DNA of 64,000 nt from Fistulifera solaris. Taxonomy: Eukaryota > Bacillariophyta > Bacillariophyceae > Naviculales > Stauroneidaceae. Shown in pieces: positions 22,098 through 33,083 of the stretch (its first letter is position 1; every line of letters starts with the position of its first letter). The DNA lies in assembly GCA_030295235.1 (NCBI GenBank), contig AP026144.1, forward strand, positions 372,001 through 436,000. The letters are read 5' to 3'. The position numbers and the translations under genes are program-made. The notes beneath the pieces were generated by a model. That model saw only the letters and a program-made list of their open reading frames with translations, was not told the origin of the DNA and searched no databases.

Positions 22098-23664
22098 TTA
22101 GACAAGTCCTACCATGACGAGGGCGAGGCCGAACGAGAGTACGGCGCATCGATAAGCCCCCGAGGAGGATACAGGCGGCGTTTCAACAGCCACCGGAGTG
22201 GATGAAGGTGGGATCGTAGTGCCTCCTTGTGGTGGAGCCGTCAGCGTCTCCGTGGGCGTGCTCACCGGCACACTTGTCGGTGGATCTGATTCATCAACGG
22301 TCTCCGCGCTAGGCGAACCAGTGACATCATCCGGAATTAAGCTTGGGATGTCAGACAAATCAGATGCGGATGGACTAGGGGCAGGTGTATCGTTCTCAGT
22401 GACTCCTTCTCCCTCGGCGGGCTCTTCAGGTCCAGTAGGTTCTCCTTCGCCATCAGTTCCATCTACGGGGCCTTCTCCATTGGTTCCATCGCCTGGTGCT
22501 TCGCCATCAGTGCCATCAGTTCCATCGCCAGGGCCCTCACCGTCAGTACCATCGCCAGGACCATCTCCATCAGTGCCATCGCCAGGACCATCTCCGTCAG
22601 TGCCATCGCCAAGACCATCTCCATCAGTGCCATCACCAGGACCATCTCCGTCAGTGCCATCGCCAGGACCATCTCCGTCAGTGCCATCGCCAAGACCATC
22701 TCCATCAGTGCCATCCCCAGGACCATTTCCATCAGTGCCATCTCCGGGACCATCTCCGTCAGTGCCATCGCCAGGACCATCTCCGTCAGTGCCATCACCA
22801 GGACCATTTCCATCAGTGCCATCACCAGGACCATTTCCATCGGTACCATCTCCGGGACCTTCACCATCGTCGGGCTGATTATCCGTTTCCGGTTCTTCGG
22901 GTGTTCCAACGGGAGCTTGCACAGGTTGTTCATTGTCTGTCTCTTTTCACAGGAGCCCCTGCCGGGGCTTTGACTGGAGCAGCAACGGGAGCTTTTACAG
23001 GGGCTGCTACGGGTGCTTTTACCGGAGCAGCAACAGGAGCAGCGACAGGCGCTTTCACTGGAGCAGCGACAGGCACTTTCACTGGAGCAGCGACAGGCAC
23101 TTTCACTGGAGCAGCAACCGGGGCGGCAACAGGAGCAGCGACAGGCGCTTTCACTGGAGTAGCAACCGGGGCGGCAACAGGAGCTGCAACTGGGGCACCA
23201 TCTGCTGGACAAAGTTCTACACATACTTGCGAGATATCGAAGATATTCAGTCTTGGGCAAGGGCATCCGTTCGGCTGGTTAGAGCAGCTGTCGGTACATC
23301 CATCGACATAACAGTCAGCAACCGAGCTACAGGTTGAACTTTCCGCCGTGTAAGGTCCATCGCATTGGGTGGTTACTCGGAAAGTAAAACTCTGGCCGCT
23401 GCCACACAAATCTGGGCAGTAAATTTGGTCAACAGGAGTGGCTGTTGATGCATCATGAGTTCCTTCGTATTCACATCCTTGAGGCGTTGCCAACAAAGGG
23501 ACAGTGTGACGAAGTTGACGGGCGCTTCGTTTGAAAGCAATACTTGCCTCCCATTGGTCGAAAAGCGTCTCGTCGACACCCTTGTAACCCAAGAACGACG
23601 AGGAGAATTGGGAGGCTTCGACAGCGATAAGCCAGGTTGGAAAGATGGTTGCAAACGTTTTCAT
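22098..23664 (-). CDS. Repetitive secreted surface protein with GPI-like tail
   Basis: About 521 aa. The start at 23664 gives a signal peptide ([17 protein letters not shown]). A Cys-rich N-terminal domain (residues ~60-150; e.g. [23 protein letters not shown]) is followed by two low-complexity tracts: APVA/APVK repeats (12-bp unit, 22960-23200) and about a dozen GDGTDG(N/D)GP repeats (27-bp unit, 22514-22866). A Ser/Thr/Pro linker follows. The last residues are hydrophobic ([16 protein letters not shown]), as in GPI-anchored proteins. The acidic Gly/Asp repeat could bind calcium, and the whole looks like a cell-wall or frustule-associated protein (inference). One extra base in the T run at 22944-22947 (plus strand) separates the two repeat tracts into different frames. 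Confidence 0.78.
22514..22866. repeat. 27-bp coding tandem repeat (GDGTDGxGP)
   Basis: About 13 copies of a 27-bp unit (plus strand TCAGTGCCATCGCCAGGACC then ATCTCCG). The differences are mostly at third codon positions or swap Asn/Asp, so the peptide is conserved. Because the unit lacks stops in several frames, long antisense frames appear here. Confidence 0.9.
22960..23200. repeat. 12-bp coding tandem repeat (APVA/APVK)
   Basis: About 20 copies of a four-residue unit, Ala-Pro-Val-(Ala/Lys/Thr), within the surface-protein gene. Confidence 0.85.
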
Positions 23665-23976
23665 TGCTTTCGTTTTTCGTCTTTTAGTCAAGCAAAAAAT
23701 ATGAGTGCAACAACTGCCGTGTCCGATGAACGTTTGAGGCGCGAATGGATGTAGGTTGACCGATACTCCGTTCCGTCAACGGTATCAAGAAAAAAATTTG
23801 GATAAATAACACGGTCTGCATTATAGTGCAACGGTCCTCGCACATGGCTATTTATCGTACTATTTTAGCGAGACAGAAAGTACCAGTTTCTGTTTCAACT
23901 CCGACCTGAAACTCCAACGCACGCGGAGCTCGTAAACAAGCTACTATCACGCAACGTGTAGGCGGGACTTCTCCCC

Positions 23977-23991
23977 GACTGAAATTCAGTC
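23977..23991. repeat. GACTGA..TCAGTC palindrome, copy 2
   Basis: GACTGAAATTCAGTC, preceded by CCCC and followed by ACGAGACAATC. The flanks also resemble those of copy 1 at 4395. Confidence 0.5.
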
Positions 23992-24354
23992 ACGAGACAA
24001 TCATCGAGTTTTCCGACCTATTATTTCCTCTTGTTTAGACTAAGAGTCCGTGTTATGTTCTACGACTATAAATCGACATACCTAAATAGTAAAGTTTGCA
24101 TTACACACCTGGAGCGGATCAATTTGGGATGAAAATGGACTATATGTAAAAAAGTTTTTTCATGACCCTACCTGGTATTGTCATTCTCTCGCCAGAGCAT
24201 GAGCCCAACCAAGCATTTGTAAGCTGTAATTTCTTGAATCACTAGTACCAGTACCATTTGTCATAGCAATGTTTAAAGTCATATATTTTTACAAAAACTC
24301 GGCGAAGGAGGGCTCCTGCGAGCAATAGCAACGTGTGAAGTGTACGCTTGACAC

Positions 24355-24379
24355 GACTACGTTTCAGTCATGAGTCATG
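24355..24379. repeat. GACTGA..TCAGTC-like element, copy 3 (degenerate)
   Basis: GACTACGTTTCAGTCATGAG followed by TCATG. The left arm is degenerate; the right arm and the TGAGTCAT tail match copy 5. Confidence 0.4.
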
Positions 24380-24656
24380 AATCAACTTTTATTCTATACT
24401 ACTTTTTCTGTTGATGAGGCTTAACCCACAATAGAAAAAACTTGTCGTCAACTTGCATTCTCCAGTGTTTCTTCGCGCTTTTTCACATGCCCTAAAACAG
24501 CAACCGCTTCGATTGCTACTTTAAGACTGCTAAATACAGGTAAGAATCGTTTTCGTTTTGGCTGGAGCGACAGCGGCAAGTCGAATATTTACAATCCCAC
24601 GATGCTTATGTACATGCACAGTGCGGTTGGTGTGAGGTCGCTGTCGGTAAGTCGTG

Positions 24657-26013
24657 CTAATTGAAGCCTATGAAGAGCAGGATCATACCAAAACCAAATC
24701 GTGCAAAGCTTTGAACAGAGGATGACACAGGAAATTCATCCAAAAGATCCGAAACAACCGAAGGAGATGCTGGCTTTGTTTCGTTTTTCGTTTTTGGTGA
24801 TCCGGTGGGGACAAGAGACGGTGCTAGTGAAGCCAAGGCGGATGGCACCAGGGACGGAACCTCCGAAGGCACGGCGGAAGGTGCCAAAGAGGGTGCCTGC
24901 GAAGGCACGAAAGAGGGCTGATCCGAAGGCAATAAACTCGGAGCTTGGGACGGAAATGGTGAAGGGACATTGGATGGTGAAGATGTTGGAAATGAAGTGG
25001 TCAATGGGGTTGATGATGGAGATGAAGTTGCCTGCCATAAGGCCGTACTCTCGGAAGGCATGTCTGTGAAGCCAAAGATACGCATTAGTGCTGAAAAATG
25101 GAAGCACATTTGTACTGCGTTTCAGTTCTAACGTACCTATTGGTATTTGGGAGCTCTCAGAAATGCTTTGTGAGCAATCAGAAGGCGGGTTGTCGGTTCG
25201 AGTGCACAGGAATTCATCAATCCAGTCAACGTAACTGCTGATGCGTGTGTAAACACCTGGCAGGTTCGGCCTAGCACATCCTATTCCGAAAGACACGATC
25301 CCATATTGGAGATTCGTATCCTGTGCGTCCACCAACGGACCTCCCGAGTCACCACCACAGGAATCTTGGCCGCCTTCGGGGTAGCCGGCACAGAGATGAA
25401 TATCGGAGACAAACAATCCTGGAAGCAACATCTCACATGTACTTTGGTCGACGATTTCCAGAGTTGCCTGCTTGAGCTCTGTCGAAATATTTCCCCCTTC
25501 GGATGTCAAACCGAATCCCATGATAGTAGCTGGCGTTCCGGCTGGAGGAATGGTGCCGTTCCGATCGAGTTGCACGACTTGAGCATTCACAACGGGGGTG
25601 GCTAACTTGATTAACATGATGTCATTCAGCTCCGGACCTGGTGTGTATTCAGGATGGGGGAAATTGTATTCGATGGGATAGAATTCGGATGTGCTATCGT
25701 AACCCATCCAATCCAGCGTACGGAGAATGACCCCGGTGCTATATGCTTTCACACAATGGGCTGCACTGAGGACAACTTCGGGATGTATCAAAGAACCACC
25801 ACACAAATCACCATCAACACCATGCACATAATATGGGAACACATCCGCACTTGCAACGAAGTCACCTCCCACGATTCGCGGCGTGATGGCAAATGTATCG
25901 TTCCCAATTTTCAATGTCGAAGACAGACCTCGCGGTTCACCTTTACTCATCGCGCCCAGCGAAGCTATCACACCCAACCAAGGACAACACGATAACCAGA
26001 TCAGACGCCTCAT
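24657..26013 (-). CDS. Secreted trypsin-like serine protease on a Ser/Pro-rich stalk
   Basis: About 427 aa in two exons (26013-25137 and 25063-24657) with a 73-bp GT-AG intron. The ATG at 26013 starts a signal peptide (MRRLIWLSCCPWLGVIASLG); a longer frame upstream opens with GTG. The S1 domain has the mature N-terminus RIVGGDF, catalytic His in LSAAHC, Asp in LNDIMLIKL and Ser in GQDSCGGDSGGPLV, so it looks active, with trypsin-like specificity pocket residues (DSCGGDSGG). After the protease come PSxxPSxxPS repeats (residues ~320-400) and a hydrophobic end (FARFGFGMILLFIG), probably a GPI signal or TM anchor. An alternative acceptor 27 bp earlier is possible; the chosen one gives the more usual intron length. 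Confidence 0.87.
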
Positions 26014-27158
26014 CGTCACAACAGCCTGGACGAAAAAAAGAAATGAGTCGATTTTTCGCACGATATAATGGGTGTGCGTTTTCTCCTACCGACGACTTCC
26101 GAGTGAAAAGGGAACGCAACGCGCAGCTCGTGCCTGGTGCTAGAGCAATAATTCCACCTCAACCCCAACAGGAAGCAACAGTGATTCAGATGATAGTGTA
26201 AAACAACAATACTACTTTATATCTATATAGATAATCTTTGGTCTAGCGATGTGAGTGGGTTGACCTGCCTTGTACTTAAGAACTTATCGCGCTCTATTCT
26301 CAGTTGGAGGGAGTTTTTTCGCCTTCCGCCTTGCGCTATTTGCTTGCTTTAGTTTTCACATCCAAGTCAGTCACGTCTTTCCTACTTTGACCAAGCGTAT
26401 TATGCGAAATGTTGAGAGCGACTTGCCGTTTACGAAGCCACTCATCATGATCTCTTTGTGACTTGCCTCAAGGCAAGCGAATCATCGGCGTAACGTACAA
26501 GGGAAACCCCCTTTAAAGTCATATCATTTTCCATTACCACAGCATATTATGCAGCACAAGCTTCTTGATGATTCTTGAACAGTAACATGTGTTACCAGAT
26601 GCGGGAAAGACTACGTTCATTGCTAGACTGGCTAAAGTGTCGTTGTGTGCGAATTCAACCTAGCTCGCTTGAAATGGGAGTTCCTGTTTCACACATATAT
26701 CAGGAAACGATGTGCTTTGGAGTAACACTTTCACTTGGATTGTGTTGTCAATGTCAGAATAACTTCATGAGACAACTCTAGTCGAATGGCAATCTGGCTC
26801 AGCCGGCGCAGAAACGAAACTGACGTGTAAGTCAAATCACCTCAGTACTTATACGGACATCCGCTTCGAGAGTCGATAGAGTCAGACATTAGTGGACACG
26901 GTCCAAGACAGACGATTCATTCACGGGCAGCCATCGAGATAGGCGACGAGAAGCGAGCGACGAGGAAAAGATGAAAGAAAAAGTTCGATGACGGTTGATG
27001 AAGTGAAAACATTCAAATGATTCATTCACTCCATAGTGGTCAACCACGAGACAATTGAGTGAAATAAGTGCTAGGCGAACGACAAGCCGGCAATCATCAA
27101 AGAACACTTATTGCTCTTGCACACCAATTATTGTTTCACAATTGCTTTATTGAAACAA
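26014..27158. promoter_or_regulatory. Divergent intergenic region between protease and Mfd
   Basis: About 1.1 kb upstream of two divergent genes. It contains a 14-bp perfect palindrome TATCTATATAGATA at 26220-26233. No supported gene. Confidence 0.45.
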
Positions 27159-30100
27159 ATGGAATTCATAATAAGACAACCAGTCTCACTTCTGTCACTT
27201 TCGCTTGTATCCTACGCTATTGTTATTGCTACGCCGCGCTGTCTAGCCTTCACCTCGCCGATCGGTGTGAGACATAGTGCATCCTCAAGCCACAAGCAAC
27301 CGAAAATTGCATCGTCGAGAGTTGATATCGACGCAATTTTTGGAAGTGCCAATCAGTCTACCGGAGGCGTGAGCTGGGGCGCCGACGATGATGACGGAGA
27401 TTATATCGATCCACAGAAAAGCCATCAAGATCGGGTTGCAGAGCTCTTACAAGAGGCTAACAAAGAATTTAAAGAAAGTAGAAGGCAAAAGAAGTGGGGG
27501 AAGTTCGCCAACATTACGAATGCAGATGAGCTGCGCAATGCACTACAGAAAGAAACGGAGCGAGTAGATGCCGAACACGAATTAAAAGCCAATATGGCAG
27601 CACTTTCTGGAGTAGAATACTCCGTGTTGGAGGCGAGGGAAACTGGATCCAGGGTATTCGACGAGGGTGGCAATGTTCACATTACTGCTGGGTCAAAGTC
27701 ATGGTTTGCTGAAGTCGATGATGAGCTAGAAAACGAATGGCAGGCTTTAACAGGCGATCAGGGTCTGGAAGTCCAGCTTGACGATACTTCCGGGAAAATT
27801 GTAACCAGAGACGCACTTGCTGGAGTTCGAGTGGGAAGTGCTGGTGGTTGGACCTTGGAGGTATTCCCAGGGGATTTTATCGTTCATCGAAAGTACGGGA
27901 TCGGCCGCTTTGAGAGGACTTGTCTTCGGCCAAAGACGAAATTAACACCGGAAGAAAAGAAAGCGCAAGAAGCCCGTCGAGGAGAGATTCTGTCGGCTGC
28001 ACTGAAAAAGATATCAGGTGGCGTTACTCCAAAAGATATTCAGGACATTAGGTCGAAGTTCGGTACGGATGAAGACACTGATCCCATTTCAAATCCGCAA
28101 TCTACCGTATTAGAAATATCGTACGCCGATTCAATAGTTCATGTACCTGTGGAACGAGCATACCGTATTAGTCGTTATCGAGCTGGAGATGCAGTTGTAA
28201 AACCAAAATTGTCCAGGGTTCGTGGAGAAGCTTGGGCTAAGGCGAAACGAAAAGTCGAAGACAACACGCTAGAGATTGCTCAGGATGTACTAGCTTTGTA
28301 TGCTACTAGAGAAATGCTTCAAAGACCCCCTTTCGATCCCTTACTAGAGGACAAAGTAAAACAATTTGAAAAAACATTCCCGTTTGAACCTACAGCGGAC
28401 CAGAAGAAATGCTTTGAGGATATTGAGAATGATATGGTTTGGAAAAGCCGCCCGATGGATCGGTTAGTGTGTGGTGATGTAGGTTTTGGAAAGACGGAAG
28501 TTGCATTTAGGGCCCTCTTTCGTACTGTGGTAAATGGAAAGCAGGCGGCATTTCTTGCCCCGACAGGTGTTCTTGCTGCTCAACACTATAAGAACATTGT
28601 TCAACGCATGGCTGGATTTGACGTCAACATATCTCTTCTTCGCGGAGGTATGACCCGAAACACCAAAGTCGGTCGAGAAATGCGAGAAGAAATTGAATCG
28701 GGAAAAATACAACTGATTGTAGGCACACATGCTTTGCTTTCGAATGATCTAAGATTCAAGGATTTAGGACTTTTAGTTGTTGATGAGGAGCAACGTTTCG
28801 GTGTGAAACAAAAGAGCGCCTCAAACTGATTTCCAGTGGTATCGACGTTTTGACACTTACCGCTACTCCAATCCCAAGAACTTTGCAGATGAGTCTTAGC
28901 GGAATCCGTGACACATCAACAATTCGATCGCCTCCTCCGATGCGAAAGTCTACAATCACTTATGTTCAAGATTTTTCGGAGGAGATGGTAGCAAATGCAA
29001 TTCAAACGGAACTTGACAGGGGCGGTCAGTGTTACTATGTTGTCCCCAGAATTTCTATGTTAGCGGATGCTGAGGCAATGATGGTCAAGCTTTTCCCTGA
29101 TATTCGCATCATTCAGGCTCATGGTCGTATGCAGAGAGGTGGTGCTGAGGAAAATGTAGCAAAATTCGCTGAAGGCAATTATGATGTGCTGCTCGCAACG
29201 ACTGTCATTGAAAACGGAGTAGACATTCCGTCGGTCAACACAATTATTGTGCAAAACTCGCAAGCCTTTGGTATGAGTACGCTTTATCAATTAAGAGGTC
29301 GCGTTGGGCGATCTAATCAGCAAGGCTATGCTTATTTCTTGCATCGCGAAGACTCGGTGACGGAGCAAGCTGCAATGCGATTGCAAGCGATTGGTGAGCT
29401 CTCTGAACTCGGAGCTGGTTTCGATGTTGCTAACCGAGATCTCGAAATCCGTGGAGCTGGTAGTCTCTTAGGGACAGAACAAAGTGGAATGGCTGCAAAA
29501 GTGGGTTTCGATCTGTATATGCGCATGCTTAAGAAGAGCATCCGTAAATTGAGAGGTCTCGATTTACCTGTTGTTCCCCGGACGAATATTCTGTTGGATA
29601 CTGGCTGCAATCCCAGCACCTTCAAGCTTCCACCAGATTTTATCCCTGACGAAAGCAAAAGACGTATCGAAGAAAGTAAAGCGCGATTGGCAGAAAGCAC
29701 TGCAGCGCTCGTGAATATCACCAGTTTGTGGAAAAGTGAATATGGCCAATTGCCAGTAAGCCTACAGTCGCAATTGAAAACAATGCATCTCCATGCATGC
29801 ACTCGTCGCTTAGGCATCGATCTGGTCGGATTTGTAGAATCAGACGAAGAGGGTATGTTCGATTGTATTCTCAGATCACCTGGTCTCAGGCCACGACATT
29901 GGGGCATCATTCTGTCGGAATCCCCTCGACCAGCTGCCCCGAAGGGTTTGGACGTAATCTTCCCCTCTCGTTTTACGCTCTCGGGTGAAGATGAGATGTT
30001 CCTAGGAGGAAAGAAGGTCGATTTGAAGCTGCTAATGGCGGAAGAACGTGTGAACGAAGAAGAGGAAGAGGAGGTATGGGACGCCATGGATCAAGAAGAA

Positions 30101-30391
30101 CAAGAAGCGTTGAGAGATATTGCTTCTGCGGTAAACGTGGAGAGCTTGGATGATATCGACATAGATCAGTATCCGCGATTTGTAATACGGAATTTTGAGT
30201 CCGAAAGCAAGGCCGTCGACGAGCTACTTAAGCTACTTCTTCCTATCTCTAAGGTAGTGTACGAGAAGCAAGAAGCGCAGGCAGAACAAGCAAAGGCGGC
30301 TGTGGAGCTGCGCAAGAAACAAGAATTTTTGCGAAATCGGAAGGCTACTATGGAAAAACTTGACATACAAAGAATGAACTTAGAATATTAG
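27159..30391 (+). CDS. mfd: Mfd-type transcription-repair coupling helicase, plastid-targeted
   Basis: About 1,077 aa. The ATG at 27159 gives a signal peptide ending in RCLAFTSPIGVRHSASSS, an ASAFAP-like plastid site. The RNA-polymerase-interacting (CarD/TRCF) domain starts near residue 235 (PGDFIVHRKYGIGRFE). The translocase has Walker A GDVGFGKTE (~437), DEEQ box LLVVDEEQRFGVK (~541), VIENGVDIPSVNTIIV and QLRGRVGRSNQQGYAYF (~714). The C-terminal TRCF domain includes GFDLYMRMLKKSIRKLRG. Mfd removes stalled bacterial-type RNA polymerase and recruits excision repair. The N-terminal UvrB-like module of bacterial Mfd is absent, replaced by ~200 charged residues. One A is missing at 28810-28813, just after the DEEQ box. 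The start codon of a 17-residue longer frame at 27111 is less likely. Confidence 0.9.
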
Positions 30392-30487
30392 TAAAAAATG
30401 TGAGCCAACTATCGTATAAACATTTTTGAATTCAGCAGTTAGTTGAACCAATATCGACGTCATGAATTTCGTTGTATCATTTCCTTG

Positions 30488-31511
30488 CTAGTGTTTGCAA
30501 AGTCTAATAAAGATTCCTGATGGCCGGTTGACTGAATGGACAACACCCACCTCTTTCAACCATTCAATCATAAGCTCAACAGGTATTGGACCCGTCAATT
30601 GCTTTAATGAATGCAATGATTTCTCCCCATAATAGCTTCTTTTGATATTCGCTACAAGCTTACCACGCGATTCTTGCCAAGCATTCAAGACAGTCCCCCA
30701 TTCTGGAAGCCAGAGCTGATAGGCGTGAAGCTCGTGGCTGGGCAAAACGACCTGGATCGTTTGCAACACTTCCATGACGCGCTTCGGTCCTCGTATACCC
30801 ACCAGTGGATCGCGACGGAATGAGTCTTCGACATCGGCTTCCCGAATATACCTCCCGGTCCAATCGCGCACGTGCTGAACAAACCATTCTACGACTTTCG
30901 TGATTTCGTTAGAGGAGTCTGTCGTTTCCTTGATTCCGTACCTTTCACGAGCATCGCGAACTCCCCGTATGTAGTCATGGGTGGCCAATAACACGGACAG
31001 AATCTCTTCCACGCCATCCTGTGAAGGAGCTCGTAGTTGGACCAAGGAACCGTTAACGTCTTTCGAATCCAAAAGGTCTTGTAATTCGCTACAAGTCGAT
31101 GAATCTCGCAATCGATTGTGTACTTGACATTCCAACACAGCTTTGAGATAGTGAGTAGTTTGTTCATGGTGCGGAGAATGCAAAATTGGTATCAAAATGC
31201 TCGTTTCCGGATTGTTTTGTAGTGCCTGTATTACCATCCAAGCATCCGATGGAAGATCCACAAGGGCATTATCATTCACGGTAGGCTCCAAACTATTAGT
31301 ATTTTGATTATCTTGAGCGACAGGTGCGCTTTCTGTGAAAAAAAGTCCTTGTAGGGATCCCTCTTGAAACAGTCGTGCACGTTTGAAAGCGTTGTTTCAA
31401 TTGCGGGTGTCGTCGTTTGATGACTACAACAGTTTTCTCCCGCGTACACTCTCCTATTCTTCCATTACGTTTCTGTAAACCTTTTTTTCTTTCAGTGTTT
31501 CTTTTGTCCAT
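30488..31511 (-). CDS. STK19-like winged-helix protein (tentative)
   Basis: About 340 aa. The first exon-like segment starts at ATG 31511 with a Lys/Arg-rich region (MDKRNTERKKGLQKRNGR). The frame shifts by one extra base near 31392-31397 and then continues KRARLFQEGSLQGLFF. The C-terminal half resembles STK19: GSLVQLR near the middle, then YQLWLPEWGTVLNAWQESRG with LVANIKRSYYGEKSLHSL, and finally IEWLKEVGVVHSV with SGIFIRL. STK19, despite its name, is a DNA-binding winged-helix protein in transcription-coupled nucleotide excision repair. The basic N-terminus suits nuclear DNA binding. The match is by eye and moderate. The gene is tail-to-tail with mfd, 96 bp apart. Confidence 0.55.
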
Positions 31512-31963
31512 GATGGTTTTTATTTCGCCGCTTGCTTTGTGTTATTATTGCTTGCTTGTTGCGTTGCATTGGACGAAGAGTATTTTTATCAATTGGCTAT
31601 CCTACTGTGCGTGAAAGTGTAGGATCAACAATTCCAAGACTGATTTCAGTCATGACCAAAAGATTGCTCTCGTCTTTGTCATCCAGTTCCACTCCCCGCG
31701 ATCCTGCATTTCCCATGCGAACAGATGTTTCATAATCAAAGCTGCTTGAAATGTCAAACTACATTGGCAATGCACGGGTTGGTCATTGATGTTCGAAAAT
31801 CGTCCCAGATAGTAATACGCCTCTTGCTTATCACATGCTCATATGCCATTCAAGCTCGTCAAACTAGCTAAGATCATTTACTGTTTGTTATCTACGCCTA
31901 AAATTCGAGCTTTCTCATCTTCCACCTTACCATCCTGTACTCATCACGGCAAAGTTCCTTCCC
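31512..31963. other. Intergenic region
   Basis: About 450 bp with palindrome copy 4 at 31638-31651 and no supported gene. Confidence 0.55.
31638..31651. repeat. GACTGA..TCAGTC palindrome, copy 4
   Basis: GACTGATTTCAGTC, a perfect 6-bp inverted repeat with a TT spacer, followed by ATGACC. Confidence 0.5.
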
Positions 31964-32422
31964 TTACCACCAACCCAGGATTCCTGCCGCAACGGAAATA
32001 GTGGCAAAAATAGATCCAAAGTACCCAATAAATTTAATGGCTCCACCTTTCGCGTAACGTGCCATCTTGACATCCTTACTCATGTCCTTGTAGCCCAACA
32101 AGTAAAGATAACAACCCGTACTATACATGACAGAGCACGCGGTACAGGTAATCGGATGACGCAGACCACCAATCAATGTCGCAATCGCAAACGTTCCCAA
32201 AGATTCGAACATGTTCTGATGACCGCGCTGGACGCGATTGAATTCATCCGCACGCTTGTGAAAACCCGGTGTAGCATAAAGATTCGGGTACGGAACATCG
32301 CATTCCTTGCGTGCCGTCATAACAGAACCGCCCATGATGGTAGGAACAAGAAACATACTTCCCACGACGGTAGAAAGAATCACATAGCCGTAGGTATCGG
32401 GAACTGTAATAGAGACTGTCAT
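31964..32422 (-). CDS. MAPEG-family microsomal glutathione S-transferase 3-like
   Basis: 152 aa, intact, with ATG at 32422. Four predicted membrane helices: residues ~10-30 (YGYVILSTVVGSMFLVPTIM), ~70-90, ~93-110 and ~128-150. The MAPEG signature is present: FNRVQRGHQNMFESLGTF matches the F.R...N..E glutathione-binding stretch of MGST3. Members are ER trimers that conjugate or reduce lipid hydroperoxides with glutathione, and some act in leukotriene-type synthesis. Length (~150) is typical. Confidence 0.88.
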   Translation of the reverse strand: MTVSITVPDTYGYVILSTVVGSMFLVPTIMGGSVMTARKECDVPYPNLYATPGFHKRADEFNRVQRGHQNMFESLGTFAIATLIGGLRHPITCTACSVMYSTGCYLYLLGYKDMSKDVKMARYAKGGAIKFIGYFGSIFATISVAAGILGWW

Positions 32423-33083
32423 GTTGATGTTGGCGCAAAAGATGTCAACAATTCGTTGTGCTGAAAGGTATTGCCACTTTTTGCGAATGAATACTTACAA
32501 AGATTCAATTGCGCGAACTGCACCGTGTTGCACGCAGCACGCAGCACGCACACAGCGGATCTTTTTTCGCAAGAAGCACGAAGAATTCATTCGACGTCAT
32601 ATCTCATGATTGCAATTCAGTCTTGTCGGAAAACGAGAACTCTCTACGCTATAATAAAGTGAACGATCCAGAACTATTGCGACGCCAATTGTTCAACTTT
32701 TTCTTATCCTGACTGTAAAAACCTATAATCAATTACTACGTTTATTTTTCAGCATTCAAGCAACGTAGAACGGGGAGGAACGCGATTGACCATTGCGGAA
32801 GCGAGAAATACATTAATGGCGAGACTTTTTCTCGTGACTAATTTTTTTATCCAGTGTTGACCAACAAGAAAATTTTTCACATGCAACTGCAACTTCAGCT
32901 TGTCTTGGACTTCATCAAGTAGAGGAGAGAAAGTTAATTGCTTGATATTATTCAAAATGATTAGCATAGGGAGGTAGCTGTCAACGCTAGTTCTTTCAAA
33001 CAGAGGTGTGCATTCTCCTTTCCGCGGCCGTGTTTTCCAAGATAATTTAAGAAACAATAATTGATGAAAAAGTCTAGTATAAT
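32423..33083. other. Intergenic region
   Basis: About 660 bp. A short GCACGCA tandem lies at 32530-32551. A 102-codon minus-strand frame at 32749-33057 is not convincing as a gene. Confidence 0.55.
32530..32551. repeat. Short GCACGCA tandem
   Basis: Three imperfect copies of GCACGCA in the upstream region of the MGST3-like gene. A similar CGACACG tandem lies at 34318-34341. Confidence 0.6.

Larger units (their letters stand above)
23665..24656. other. Intergenic region with two palindromes
   Basis: About 1 kb between two (-) genes with no supported gene. It contains the palindrome copies at 23977-23991 and 24355-24379. Confidence 0.55.

Noticed and set aside
22198-23311. Long plus-strand frames opposite the repetitive surface-protein gene
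   Set aside because: They arise because the 27-bp and 12-bp repeats lack stops in several frames. The minus-strand reading has a signal peptide, Cys domain and GPI-like tail.
32749-33057. 102-codon minus-strand frame
   Set aside because: No ATG start near its beginning and no recognisable domain; it lies where a 3' UTR is expected.
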